Shown: positions 34,497 to 44,014 of the stretch, one piece after another | How the letters are laid out: every line of letters starts with the position of its first letter | Numbering within the stretch: position 1 is the first letter of the stretch | Assembly (NCBI GenBank): GCA_963838735.1 | Contig: CAWISG010000003.1 | Span: 248,001 to 312,000 of the forward strand | Source of the DNA: Parerythrobacter_A sp963838735 | GTDB taxonomy: Bacteria; Pseudomonadota; Alphaproteobacteria; Sphingomonadales; Sphingomonadaceae | Length of the DNA: 64,000 nucleotides | Direction: 5' to 3' | The notes under the pieces: model-generated | Database searches by the model: none | Told to the model about the DNA's origin: nothing | Seen by the model: only the letters and a program-made list of their open reading frames with translations | Made by a program: the position numbers and the translations under genes

Positions 34497-35879
34497 ATGA
34501 CAAATCAGGATCGTGCCCTTTTCGCCGGTCCGGCGTTGCGCAGACTGCGCGCACGCGATGGGCTAACACAGGTGGCAATGGCGGGGCGGCTGGCGATTTC
34601 GCCCAGCTATCTGAATCTGATCGAACGTAATCAGCGCCCGGTCTCGGCGCGGGTGATGATGCGCCTTGTCGAAGAGTTCGATTTCGATCCGCGCAGCTTG
34701 CGCGAGGACAAGGCGATCGGCGGGCTGGACGGCCTCCGACGCCGCTTCGCCGACGAACGCTTTGCCGATATCGCAATCGACCGCGCCGAAGTGCATGCCT
34801 TCCTGGAAAATGCCCCCCAAGCTGCCGCCGCCTTTGCCCGACTTTATGACGCCGCCGATGCACCCGTTTCCGCCGCTGTCTCCCCGCTTGCCGAAACGCG
34901 GCAGGAAATCGAACGCTGGCGCAATTATTTTCCCGAACTCGACGAGCAAGCCGAACTGCTTGCCGACGAGATCCGCCTCACCCATGCCGACGCGGGTGCA
35001 GGGTTGGCGGAGCGTCTGCGCGAGCGGCACCGGCTCACGGTGCGAATCCTGCCGCGTACAGTAATCGCCGATACCGTCCGCCGCCTCGACCTCCATGCCC
35101 GACAAGTGCAGCTGTCCGAAATGCTGAGCGCACCGGCCCGCACGTTCCAGATCGCCATGCAGATCGCCAGTCTCGAAGCGCGCGACACCATCGCGGGTAT
35201 CGCAGGCGGGCGCGACTGGTCGTCCGACGCCGCGCGCGCCCTGTTCGAGCGACATTTGACCGCCTATTTCGCCGCCGCAATGGTCATGCCCTATGGTCGC
35301 CTGCTGCGCGCCTGCGAGGGCACCGGTTACGATCTGGCCGTGCTGCAGCACCGCTTCGCCGTCAGCTATGAACAGCTTGCCCACCGTCTGACGACGTTGC
35401 AGCGGGTCGGCCATCGCGGCTTGCCGTTCTTTATGGCGCGCATTGACCGCGCAGGCCAGTTTTCCAAACGCTATTCCGGTGCGAGCGGCGCGTTGCTGAT
35501 GGAAGGCGAAGCGAGCTGTCCGCTGTGGTCCGCGCACAAAGCATTCGACCGGACCGGCATCCTGTCGCAAACCGTCACGTTTTCCCAACGCGGCGGCGGG
35601 GAAAGCCAATGGCGCACCTTTTCGCGTGCGGTCGAGGTCGCCGGGCGCGAGGACGGCACTGTCTTCGTCGTCATCATCGGTGTGGAGGCCAAGCTGCTGG
35701 CGGACCTGGCCACCGGCGCGCCGGCATTTGCTGAAGAACAGTTGCCGCAGACAATTGGCGCGGGCTGCGCGCGATGCGATTTGCTGGAGTGCGGCCAGCG
35801 GTCGGTGCCGCCATCCGGCATCGCGCTGGAACCTTCGCGCGACGGCAGGAGTTTATTGCCATTCGCTTTCAAACCTTAA
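34497..35879 (+). CDS. ScfR/RamB-type XRE regulator of short-chain fatty acid metabolism
   Basis: 460 residues from the ATG at 34497. N-terminal XRE helix-turn-helix (about 10-65: RRLRARDGLTQVAMAGRLAISPSYLNLIERNQRPVS), middle ImmA/IrrE-like region, and C-terminal DUF2083-type domain with Cys424, Cys427 and Cys432 (GCARCDLLEC) that may bind a metal. This order is the RamB/ScfR short-chain acyl-CoA regulator family, which controls glyoxylate and methylcitrate genes. Divergent from aceA by 135 bp, so aceA is its likely target. Confidence 0.85.
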   Translation: MTNQDRALFAGPALRRLRARDGLTQVAMAGRLAISPSYLNLIERNQRPVSARVMMRLVEEFDFDPRSLREDKAIGGLDGLRRRFADERFADIAIDRAEVHAFLENAPQAAAAFARLYDAADAPVSAAVSPLAETRQEIERWRNYFPELDEQAELLADEIRLTHADAGAGLAERLRERHRLTVRILPRTVIADTVRRLDLHARQVQLSEMLSAPARTFQIAMQIASLEARDTIAGIAGGRDWSSDAARALFERHLTAYFAAAMVMPYGRLLRACEGTGYDLAVLQHRFAVSYEQLAHRLTTLQRVGHRGLPFFMARIDRAGQFSKRYSGASGALLMEGEASCPLWSAHKAFDRTGILSQTVTFSQRGGGESQWRTFSRAVEVAGREDGTVFVVIIGVEAKLLADLATGAPAFAEEQLPQTIGAGCARCDLLECGQRSVPPSGIALEPSRDGRSLLPFAFKP

Positions 35880-35943
35880 CTACGCTTGCAGTAGACGGGC
35901 ACTGCGAAGGCGCTGCCAAGGCAATGCGAAGGGAGAATAGAGA

Positions 35944-36234
35944 ATGACCGAAGAACGCACCACGGTGACCCGCGAGGCGGATGGCACCACCCACACGCAC
36001 ACCACGATCCGCGACGATGCAGGCCGGTCCACTGGCAGCGGAAGTGGCAAATGGGTGCTCCTGCTATTGGTGGCAGTCGCCATCATTGGCGGCCTGTTCA
36101 TCTTCAACCAGATGGGCGGCGCGGAAGCAGCGAAGGACGTGGCCGTTGCCGATGCTGCGGGCGAAGTCGGCGAAGCGGCGCAGCAGGTCGGCAATGCAGT
36201 AGAGAACGCAGCCGACGAAATCGGCGGAGAATAG
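35944..36234 (+). CDS. Small membrane protein of unknown function
   Basis: 96 residues with GGGAGAA about 10 bp before the ATG. A Thr/Asp/Arg-rich N-terminus (ERTTVTREADGTTHTHTTIRDD) is followed by one transmembrane helix (about 37-55) and an Ala/Glu-rich amphipathic tail (EAAQQVGNAVENAADEIGG), like surface-anchored or periplasmic stress proteins. Unrecognised. The 36235-36355 gap shows no clear RNA or promoter. Confidence 0.55.
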   Translation: MTEERTTVTREADGTTHTHTTIRDDAGRSTGSGSGKWVLLLLVAVAIIGGLFIFNQMGGAEAAKDVAVADAAGEVGEAAQQVGNAVENAADEIGGE

Positions 36235-36355
36235 CATCGAGCCAAGTCCGTCGACGGGCGGCCCCGGTACCTCGATGTAAAGTTTACCGACATTTCATGG
36301 TTTAGCGATAGGCAACGGTGGCGCTACAGCTTACGCCAGGATTTCGCTCACCACC

Positions 36356-37741
36356 ATGATCCGCCTTTTCAAACACTACATTCCGCACGCCGTGATTTTG
36401 CTGGCACTGGTGGATGTCGTCTTGCTGCTGCTGGCAGGCGAGATCGCGTGGCAGTTGCGCGCCAGCCAGATCGGCATGGCACCCGGTTTGCTGATGGAAC
36501 GTATCGTGCCGGTTGCCGGCTTTGCCGTCACCGTCTGGACCGCCATGATTGCGGTGGGTGTGTATGGCAGCGAGGCGCTGCGTTCGCTTCGGTTCGCTTG
36601 TGCACGTCTTCTCGTTGCGGTCAGCCTCGGCATTATTGCACTGTCTGTTATCGATTACATCCTGCCGGGGGTGGCCTTCTGGCGCTCGACGCTGGTGTAC
36701 GCGATGGCGCTGGCTATCGTGGCGCTGATTTTTGCGCGTTCGGTCATCGGCGCGTTCAACGGGGGCGCGGCATTCCGCAGACGCGTGGTCGTGCTGGGTG
36801 CAGGGATGCGTGCAGCGCGCCTGAAGGAACTGAGCGAGCGGCCCGGTTCCGGTTTCGCCATCGTGTCCTATATCGCAATGAGCGATGCGAACCGCGTGGT
36901 AAAGGAAGCCATTGCCCGCGATGCGATCCATAACCTTGACCGGTTCGTAGACAATCTGGCAGCGAGCGAGGTGGTGCTTGCGCTTGAGGAACGGCGCAAC
37001 GCGCTGCCGCTGAAGGATCTGTTGCGCATCAAGACGACCGGCGTCCACGTCAATGATTTCAGCAGTTTCATGGAACGCGAAACGGGCCGTGTCGATCTGG
37101 ATTCGCTCAACCCTAGCTGGCTGATATTTTCCGATGGTTTCAGTTCCGGTCGCATGATTTCGAGCGCGGCGAAGCGCCTGTTCGATATTGGAGCGAGTGG
37201 CCTGCTGCTATTGCTGACCGCGCCGCTTATCGCGCTGTTCGCGGTGCTGGTGAAGCTGGACAGTTCCGGTCCGGCGTTCTTCCGGCAAAAACGCATCGGC
37301 CTGTTTGGTCAGGGGTTCGAGGTTATCAAGCTGCGTTCCATGCGTACCGATGCCGAGAAAGACGGCGCGAAGTGGGCGTGCAAGGACGACCCACGCATCA
37401 CCCGGCTCGGCACGTTCATCCGCAAAGTGCGTATCGACGAATTGCCACAGACATGGAGCGTGCTGAAAGGCGAAATGAGCTTCGTCGGCCCGCGGCCCGA
37501 AGTGCCCAAATTCGTGGACGAGCTGGAAGACCAGCTGCCTTATTATGCGGAACGGCACATGGTGAAACCCGGAATAACCGGCTGGGCGCAGATCAATTAT
37601 CCCTATGGCGCCAGTATCGAGGATTCGCGACACAAGCTGGAATACGACCTCTACTACGCCAAGAATTACACGCCGTTTCTCGATTTGCTGATTTTGCTGC
37701 AAACGCTGCGCGTGGTGCTATGGCCGGAGGGTGCGCGGTGA
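36356..37741 (+). CDS. Polyprenyl-phosphate sugar transferase, TIGR03013-like (PEP-CTERM locus)
   Basis: 461 residues. Four N-terminal membrane helices (about 9-130), a CoA-binding-like Rossmann segment (VVVLGAGMRAARL, 143-156), a fifth helix at about 275-300 and a C-terminal bacterial sugar transferase domain (272-461: KRLFDIG, FFRQKRIG, EVIKLRSMRTDAE, KVRIDELPQTWSVLKGEMSFVGPRPE). It attaches the first sugar-phosphate to undecaprenyl phosphate to start an exopolysaccharide. GTGA overlap with prsK and the prsR/prsT order mark a PEP-CTERM-linked EPS locus. Confidence 0.88.
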   Translation: MIRLFKHYIPHAVILLALVDVVLLLLAGEIAWQLRASQIGMAPGLLMERIVPVAGFAVTVWTAMIAVGVYGSEALRSLRFACARLLVAVSLGIIALSVIDYILPGVAFWRSTLVYAMALAIVALIFARSVIGAFNGGAAFRRRVVVLGAGMRAARLKELSERPGSGFAIVSYIAMSDANRVVKEAIARDAIHNLDRFVDNLAASEVVLALEERRNALPLKDLLRIKTTGVHVNDFSSFMERETGRVDLDSLNPSWLIFSDGFSSGRMISSAAKRLFDIGASGLLLLLTAPLIALFAVLVKLDSSGPAFFRQKRIGLFGQGFEVIKLRSMRTDAEKDGAKWACKDDPRITRLGTFIRKVRIDELPQTWSVLKGEMSFVGPRPEVPKFVDELEDQLPYYAERHMVKPGITGWAQINYPYGASIEDSRHKLEYDLYYAKNYTPFLDLLILLQTLRVVLWPEGAR

Positions 37742-39855
37742 CCTGGCAAAACGCGATGGTCTGGCAATTTCTCGCTTTTGCCATGCACCTGACGGGTGCG
37801 GCCGCTGCTTTCGTGGCGGCAGGCTGGATTGCGCAGCGAGGGGATAGGGCGCGGACGGAGCGCAACACGTTGATCGTGGCGCTGGTGCTCACGGCGCTTT
37901 GGGCGCTGTGCCATGCAGCCTATGGTCCGCTGGTGGTGGGCACGGTGCTGGTGGAGGTTGCGCGCAATGGCGCGTGGATCGCGGTGCTGTATCGCCTGTT
38001 CGCAAATGACGGGCGGCACGAAAGCCTGCCGCAGATCAGGCCGATGATCTGGGCGTTGGTTTTCGTGGAGGCACTGCAGATCGTGTTGGCGGTGATCGGC
38101 ACGCGCATTCTCGACGCGCCCGTACTGTCTGCTGCGATTTTCCAGGTTAACGCCATGTTCCGCGTGCTGGTGGCGGTGGGTGCGCTGGTGCTGCTGCACA
38201 ATCTCTATGTCGGCGCGGCGCAGTCGATGCGCGACGTGTTGCGCTGGACCGCGGCGGCATTCGGCACGCTGTGGGCGTTCGACCTCAACTATTACCTCGT
38301 TTCCTATCTGGGCGGCGCGGTACCGGTCGAGCTGGCGGCGACGCGCGGCATCGTTATCGCTATCGTCTCGGTGCCCCTGGCCATAGGCGCTGTGAAGGGC
38401 GTGGCGCATCTGCGCCTGCGACCATCGCGTTCGGTGGCGTTTCAGACGCTCTCGCTGCTGGTCATCTCGACCTACATCCTGTTGATGGCAGCGATTGCGC
38501 AATCGCTGTCGCTGGTCGGCGGCGATTTCGGGCGGCTGATACAAGTCGGCTTCGTATTCGCGGCGACGGTCGTGGCGTTGTTGTGGCTGCCTTCGCAGCG
38601 GCTACGGGCATGGGTGCGCGTTACCGCGGTCAAGCATATGTTCAAGCATCGCTACGATTATCGGGCGGAGTGGCTGCGTTTTACGCAGACCATCGGACGA
38701 GATGACGGCAACGCCGACAGGACCGGGCAGTCGCTGCAGGAGCGCGCGATCAAGGCGATGGCGGACATCACCGACAGCCCCGGCGGCTTGCTGTTCCTGC
38801 GCGATGATACGGCGCAGATGCAGATCGCGGCACGCTGGAACTGGGCGGAAATCGACGTGCCCGCCGCTTCCATTCCCGAAGACCTGGCGACCATTTTTAA
38901 CGGGCAGACCTTTATTGCCGATATCGACGAATTACGCAGTGCGGACGGGTCGGAGGAAGCGGGCGCGATCATCCCGGAATGGCTGCTTGCCGAGCGCAAG
39001 GCGTGGGCCATCGTGCCGCTGCTGCATTTCGACCGGCTGACCGGCTTCATCGTGCTGGCCCGGCCAGCCGAGGCGCGGCGGCTGGACTGGGAGGACTTCG
39101 ACTTGTTGCGCGTGGTAGGACAACAGCTTGCCAGCTATCTGGCGGAACAGTCGGGGCAGGTGGCCCTAATGGAAGCGGCGCGGTTCGATGAATTCAACCG
39201 TCGCATCGCATTCGTCATGCACGATATCAAGAACCTGGCGAGTCAGCTCGCCCTGCTGTCCCGCAACGCGGAACGCCATGCCGACAAACCCGAATTCCGG
39301 GCTGATATGCTGGTGACGCTGCGCAACAGTGCGGACAAGCTGAATGCCCTGTTGGCGCGACTGAACCGCTACGGCGCGAACCCGACGGCTGCGCGCGCGC
39401 CGGTGGACCTGACGGCGCTGGCGCAGCGCGTGGTGGCGCAGTTCACCGGCGCGCATCCCGTGACGCTGCTGGACGCTGCGCCGGTGACTGTCTGCGCCGA
39501 TGCCGAGACCCTGGAACAGGCGCTGGTCCATTTGGTGCAGAATGCAGTCGATGCAAGTACTGCGGACATGCCGGTGCTCCTCGACCTGAGCGAGAATGGC
39601 GAGAAGGCGCGAATCGAGTTGATTGACTCCGGCTGCGGCATGACGGCGGAGTTCGTGCGCAACGGGCTGTTCAAGCCCTTCGTGTCGAGCAAACAGGGCG
39701 GGTTCGGCATTGGTGCCTTGGAAGCGCGCGAGCTGATCGCGGCCATGGGCGGGCGGCTCGACGTGGAATCCCGCGAAGGGCTGGGTACCCGCTTTACGCT
39801 GACCCTGCCCGTGGCGAATGCAGGTGCCGATGCGGCGCTGGAAAGGGCGGCCTGA
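37738..39855 (+). CDS. prsK: PEP-CTERM system histidine kinase PrsK
   Basis: 705 residues from a GTG that overlaps the sugar transferase stop by 4 bp. An N-terminal block of 8-9 membrane helices (about 1-290), a GAF-like region (about 330-480), then a kinase core with His495 in VMHDIKNLASQL, and the ATP site DSGCGMTAEF, GGFGIGALEA. The HDIKN box is characteristic of the PrsK branch. Phosphorylates the response regulator encoded next. An alternative longer frame starts at 37372 inside the transferase and is a shadow. Confidence 0.86.
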   Translation: MTWQNAMVWQFLAFAMHLTGAAAAFVAAGWIAQRGDRARTERNTLIVALVLTALWALCHAAYGPLVVGTVLVEVARNGAWIAVLYRLFANDGRHESLPQIRPMIWALVFVEALQIVLAVIGTRILDAPVLSAAIFQVNAMFRVLVAVGALVLLHNLYVGAAQSMRDVLRWTAAAFGTLWAFDLNYYLVSYLGGAVPVELAATRGIVIAIVSVPLAIGAVKGVAHLRLRPSRSVAFQTLSLLVISTYILLMAAIAQSLSLVGGDFGRLIQVGFVFAATVVALLWLPSQRLRAWVRVTAVKHMFKHRYDYRAEWLRFTQTIGRDDGNADRTGQSLQERAIKAMADITDSPGGLLFLRDDTAQMQIAARWNWAEIDVPAASIPEDLATIFNGQTFIADIDELRSADGSEEAGAIIPEWLLAERKAWAIVPLLHFDRLTGFIVLARPAEARRLDWEDFDLLRVVGQQLASYLAEQSGQVALMEAARFDEFNRRIAFVMHDIKNLASQLALLSRNAERHADKPEFRADMLVTLRNSADKLNALLARLNRYGANPTAARAPVDLTALAQRVVAQFTGAHPVTLLDAAPVTVCADAETLEQALVHLVQNAVDASTADMPVLLDLSENGEKARIELIDSGCGMTAEFVRNGLFKPFVSSKQGGFGIGALEARELIAAMGGRLDVESREGLGTRFTLTLPVANAGADAALERAA

Positions 39856-41219
39856 TGGCGGAAGATAGACACAAACTGCTGGTAGTGGAGGACGATCCCG
39901 GCCTGCAGGCACAGCTGAAATGGGCATATGAGGATTTCGACGTTACCATCGTCGGCGACCGTGCCGCGGCGCTGGTCGCGTTGCGTTCGGACGAACCGGC
40001 CATCGTGACGCTCGACCTCGGCCTGCCGCCGGATCCCGACGGCACCACCGAAGGTTTTGCCGTGCTGGACGAGATCATGCGGCTGAAACCCGACACCAAG
40101 GTCATCGTCGCCAGTGGTCATGGCGCGCGCGAAAGCGCATTGCAGGCGATCGAGCGCGGGGCATATGATTTTTACCAGAAGCCGGTCGATATCGACGCTC
40201 TGGGGCTGATTGTCCGGCGAGCGCTGAACCTGCACCTTATCGAGGAGGAAAACCGCCGCCTCGCCACCCGTGCGCAGGCCGACAAGACAGTCCTGGGCAC
40301 GCTTATCACCGCCGCGCCCGAAATGGTGAAAGTCGCGCGCACTATCGAGCGGGTGGCGGATACCAATGTCTCGCTGATGCTGCTGGGCGCCAGTGGTACG
40401 GGCAAGGAACTGCTGGCGCGCGGGCTGCACGATGCGAGCAAGCGGCGGAACGGCGCGTTCGTCGCGATCAATTGTGCTGCGATCCCGGAAAATCTGCTCG
40501 AAAGCGAGCTGTTCGGTCACGAGAAGGGCGCGTTTACCGGCGCGGTCAAGACCACCGAAGGCAAGATCGAGCAGGCGCACGAGGGCACGTTGTTTCTTGA
40601 CGAGGTCGGCGACATTCCGCTGCCCTTGCAGGTAAAGCTGCTCCGCTTCTTGCAGGAACGCACCATCGAACGCATCGGCGGGCGCAAGACTATCGCGGTC
40701 GATACCCGTATCGTCTGCGCCACGCACCAGAATCTTGAAACGATGATCGGCGAGGGCGCGTTTCGCGAGGATCTGTTTTATCGCCTCGCCGAAATTGTCG
40801 TCCGTATTCCCGGCCTGGCCGAACGGCCCGGAGACGCAACGTTGCTTGCCAAGCATTTCCTCAACCGCTTCGCCACCGAAATGAACCCCCATGTAAAGGG
40901 CTTTGCGCCCGACGCGCTGGCTACCATCGATGGATGGCCGTGGCCGGGCAATGTCCGCGAACTGGAAAACCGCGTCAAACGGGCCGTCATCATGTGCGAT
41001 GCAAAACTGGTCGCCGCCACCGACCTGGACCTCGATGAAGGCGAAGACGAAGCGGACAATGTTCTTAACCTCAAGACCGCGCGCGAGCAGGTGGATCGCA
41101 AGATGATCCGCCATGCACTCGCCCGCAGCGAGGGCAATATCTCCAAATCGTCCAAGATGCTGGGGATCAGCCGGCCTACGCTTTACGACTTGCTGAAGCA
41201 GTATGACCTTCAGGCGTGA
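39855..41219 (+). CDS. prsR: Sigma-54-dependent response regulator PrsR
   Basis: 454 residues. Receiver domain with phosphoacceptor Asp54 (VTLDLGLPP) and Lys109 near DFYQKPVD; sigma-54 activator AAA+ domain with Walker A GASGTGKE (178-185), GAFTGA loop (225-230) and Walker B LFLDEVGDIP; C-terminal Fis-type HTH (GNISKSSKMLGISRPTLYDLLKQY). It shares 1 bp with prsK and is the partner kinase's output. The GAFTGA motif is intact, so it is expected to activate RpoN promoters of EPS/PEP-CTERM genes. Confidence 0.9.
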   Translation: MAEDRHKLLVVEDDPGLQAQLKWAYEDFDVTIVGDRAAALVALRSDEPAIVTLDLGLPPDPDGTTEGFAVLDEIMRLKPDTKVIVASGHGARESALQAIERGAYDFYQKPVDIDALGLIVRRALNLHLIEEENRRLATRAQADKTVLGTLITAAPEMVKVARTIERVADTNVSLMLLGASGTGKELLARGLHDASKRRNGAFVAINCAAIPENLLESELFGHEKGAFTGAVKTTEGKIEQAHEGTLFLDEVGDIPLPLQVKLLRFLQERTIERIGGRKTIAVDTRIVCATHQNLETMIGEGAFREDLFYRLAEIVVRIPGLAERPGDATLLAKHFLNRFATEMNPHVKGFAPDALATIDGWPWPGNVRELENRVKRAVIMCDAKLVAATDLDLDEGEDEADNVLNLKTAREQVDRKMIRHALARSEGNISKSSKMLGISRPTLYDLLKQYDLQA

Positions 41220-42978
41220 CCGTTTCTGTCTAGCCCCCGTGCTTACCCTGCTGCTGGTCATGGCAGGGTGTTCCGATGCGACGACCGAAGCCAGTCCATT
41301 CGACGTTGCTATTGCCACCTTGCAGCGCGGCGACGGGGTGGCGGCAGAGGCGCAGCTGCGCGGCCTGTTGGAAGAAGGCGCCGACCGCGAAAAGCTCGCG
41401 CCTTATCTGGGACAAAGCGAACTGTTGCAGGGCAATTTTGTCGAAGCGCGATATTGGCTTGGCGAAGGCAAATTCGCCGAAGATACCGCATTGCACGGTT
41501 TTCGCATGCTTGGTCGCCTCGAGATGGAGGATGGCAATCTGCCCGCCGCCGGACAGGCATTTGACCGTGCCATCGGTGCAGGCGGCGAAGACGCGGGGCT
41601 GTGGGTCGATATCGCGCGGCTGCGCTATCGCGGCGGAGAGCAGGCGCAGGCATTCGATGCCGTCGCGCGCGCGCTGGAGCTTGGTCCGGACCATGCCGAA
41701 GCGCTGGCATTGCGCGGGCGTCTGATCCGCGACACCGAAGGGGCTGACGCGGCGCTTGGCTGGTTCGAACGTGCCCTGGATGCAAACCCCGATGATCCGG
41801 AACTGCTGGGTGATTTTGCGGCATCGCTTGGCGAAACCGGCCGTGCGCGCGACATGCTGGTTGCAATTCGCCATCTGGCCAGGGTCGACCCTGGCAACCG
41901 AAAGGCGTTCTACCTGCAATCCGTGTTGGTGGCGCGCGCCGGGAATTATTCGCTAGCCAACCGCCTGCTGCAGCGCAGTGGCTTTGTGGACCGCAACGTG
42001 CCCGCCGCGCTGTTGCTTTCCGGTATTATCGGTATCGAGCAGGGTAACTATGCCAGCGCCGCAGCGGAACTGGCCAAGCTGGACGCGCAGCAGCCTGACA
42101 ACCGCCGTGTTTCGCTGTTGCTGGCGCGTGCACTGTCGTTGGGCCACAATGATCGCGAGCTAGTGTCGGTCTTCGCCGACCGTGCAAAACGGGCCTCCGC
42201 CTCGCCCTATCTGCAAACGCTGGTGGCGCGGTCTTACGAGGCGCTTGGCGACCGCAGGGCCGCCGCAGCCCTGGTGGATCGTAGTGCGCAGCTTGGCCGT
42301 CCGCCCTTTGCGACAATCGGCGGCAACACTCCGCTGGCAGTCGCAGCCACAAAGGATCTGGACAGCGGCACCGATGCGCTGCGCTTCGTGCGCGCGGCGA
42401 TTACGCAGAATCAAGCCGAGCGCGCGGTTGCGACGGCGCACCGGTTCGAAAAGCGGTTCTCGGGCAGCGGCGATGCGCGCGTCCTGCTGGCCGATACGCG
42501 GCTCGCCGCCGGAGCGCGCAAAGACGCGTTGGCCAGTTTTCGCGCCGCCGCCAAAATCCGCAATAGCTGGCCCATCGCCTACAAGACTGCCGCGCTGCTG
42601 GCATCGTCTGGCCAGCCGGACAAAAGCGCGCAAACGCTGCAACGCTTCGCTAGCGGACAACCGTTCAACACAGAGGCGCTGACCATGCTCGCTCAATATG
42701 CCGCCATACGCGGTGATTGGGATATGGCTGCTCAATATGCCGACACCGTGCTGACGACAGGCGCTGCGCGCGATGCATCACTATTGCTGCTGCGCGCCGA
42801 GATCGCGCGGCAGACGGGCGATTTGGAGGCCGCCGTCCTGTTTGCAGAAACCACCCACGACTTGTTACCGATGAATGGCGATGCGGCGCGCCTGCTGGCG
42901 GAACTGTACGCGGAAATCGACCCCGATTCCGATGTTGCCGAAATTGCTGCGGTGAAAGCAAAAGCGCTGACACGCTAG
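41203..42978 (+). CDS. prsT: TPR-repeat lipoprotein PrsT-like
   Basis: 591 residues. The ATG lies 17 bp inside prsR. A lipobox LVMAGC ends the signal near Cys23, so a lipoprotein. From about 34 it is a continuous set of TPR-type helical repeats (for example LDANPDDPELLGDFAASLGETG, LDAQQPDNRRVSLLLARALS), ending near 590. The PrsT family (TIGR02917) in other PEP-CTERM loci is nearer 900 residues, so this is a short form or relative. Probably scaffolds polysaccharide or protein export in the periplasm. Confidence 0.78.
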   Translation: MTFRRDRFCLAPVLTLLLVMAGCSDATTEASPFDVAIATLQRGDGVAAEAQLRGLLEEGADREKLAPYLGQSELLQGNFVEARYWLGEGKFAEDTALHGFRMLGRLEMEDGNLPAAGQAFDRAIGAGGEDAGLWVDIARLRYRGGEQAQAFDAVARALELGPDHAEALALRGRLIRDTEGADAALGWFERALDANPDDPELLGDFAASLGETGRARDMLVAIRHLARVDPGNRKAFYLQSVLVARAGNYSLANRLLQRSGFVDRNVPAALLLSGIIGIEQGNYASAAAELAKLDAQQPDNRRVSLLLARALSLGHNDRELVSVFADRAKRASASPYLQTLVARSYEALGDRRAAAALVDRSAQLGRPPFATIGGNTPLAVAATKDLDSGTDALRFVRAAITQNQAERAVATAHRFEKRFSGSGDARVLLADTRLAAGARKDALASFRAAAKIRNSWPIAYKTAALLASSGQPDKSAQTLQRFASGQPFNTEALTMLAQYAAIRGDWDMAAQYADTVLTTGAARDASLLLLRAEIARQTGDLEAAVLFAETTHDLLPMNGDAARLLAELYAEIDPDSDVAEIAAVKAKALTR

Positions 42979-43024
42979 CCACGCGCACTCGACAGCTTCG
43001 CGGCGACCCGCCATCGCGCCCTTA

Positions 43025-44014
43025 ATGAGTTCCAGCATGAATCCCGCCGTCTTCCTGCGCGATCCGATGGTCCGCGTCCTTGCGCTGTCGCTGCTGGGTG
43101 CCATCATGCTGCCTGCCGCCGGCGTCTGGCGCGAGGCGGCGCAAATGCTGTCCAATGTGGCAATCTTCGTTCTATTTTTCGTGAACGGCTTGCGCATTGC
43201 GCGGCGCGACATCCGCGCTGGTCTGGCAAACTGGCGCTTCATCGTGCCGCTCGCCGCGTTCGTATTTCCGGTAATGGCCGGCGCGGGCTATCTGCTGTCT
43301 ATCGTCACTGCACCCTTCCTGCCGCCGCTGCTGGCGCTGGGGTTCGTTTATCTCGGTGCGCTGCCGTCGACTGTTCAGTCGGCCACGTCCTACACAACGC
43401 TGGCGGGCGGGAATGTTGCGCTGTCGGTGATCGGCGCAGCCCTGATCAACTTGCTCGGCGTGCTGGTGACGGTGCCGATTTTCGCGGTTCTGGGCGGGGC
43501 GGGGACGGCTTCGGTCGGATCGGAAACGGCGATCCGTATTGCGACGCTGCTGATCCTGCCGTTTTTTCTGGGGCAGATGACGCAGGACTGGTTCCGCTCA
43601 TACATCGTCCATCACGCGAAAAACGCGGTGTGGCTGGACCGGTTCGTTATAGGCATTGCGGTCTATGTCGCGATCAGCGGCGCTGTGATACAGGGCATCG
43701 GCAGCGCGGTTCCTGCCTCTGCATGGGCGATAATGCTGGCGATGGTGGCGATTTTCCTCGTCTTCGCGAACGGCGGCGCATGGGGCGTCGCGCGGGCGCT
43801 TCGCTATCCGGCTGCCGACCGAAGTGCCTTCCTGTTTGCCGCGACGCAAAAGAGCGCGGCCGTCGGTGCGCCGCTTGCGGCTCTGCTGTTCCCGCCCGCG
43901 CAGGCCGGTTTCATCTTGGTGCCGCTGCTTCTGTACTACGTGTTGCAGATGATGATCGCCGCGCCGCTATCGACCATGTTGCGGAGGCGTCAGTGGGGTC
44001 AGCCCTTCGGCTGA
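43025..44014 (+). CDS. Bile acid:Na+ symporter-like (SBF) transporter
   Basis: 329 residues, ten transmembrane segments, of the SBF-like group (YfeH-type). Conserved patches: LFFVNGLRIARRDI, GALPSTVQSATSYTTLAGGNVALS (the cation-site crossing region), and KSAAVGAPLAALLFP in the second half. Presumably a Na+-coupled solute carrier; the substrate is not known. The start could also be the in-frame ATG 12 bp later. It overlaps panB by 16 bp at its 3' end, convergent. Confidence 0.85.
   Translation: MSSSMNPAVFLRDPMVRVLALSLLGAIMLPAAGVWREAAQMLSNVAIFVLFFVNGLRIARRDIRAGLANWRFIVPLAAFVFPVMAGAGYLLSIVTAPFLPPLLALGFVYLGALPSTVQSATSYTTLAGGNVALSVIGAALINLLGVLVTVPIFAVLGGAGTASVGSETAIRIATLLILPFFLGQMTQDWFRSYIVHHAKNAVWLDRFVIGIAVYVAISGAVIQGIGSAVPASAWAIMLAMVAIFLVFANGGAWGVARALRYPAADRSAFLFAATQKSAAVGAPLAALLFPPAQAGFILVPLLLYYVLQMMIAAPLSTMLRRRQWGQPFG

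Noticed and set aside
36235..36355. Possible sigma-54 promoter before the sugar transferase (TGGCGC region).
   Set aside because: GG and GC elements are not 10 bp apart, so the -24/-12 pattern fails.
39369..41318. 649-codon minus-strand ORF across prsK/prsR.
   Set aside because: It mirrors the plus-strand genes, has no domain signature or ribosome site and follows from high GC at third positions. The same holds for other long antisense frames such as those at 24861-26453, 28597-29901, 30407-32086 and 49207-50850.
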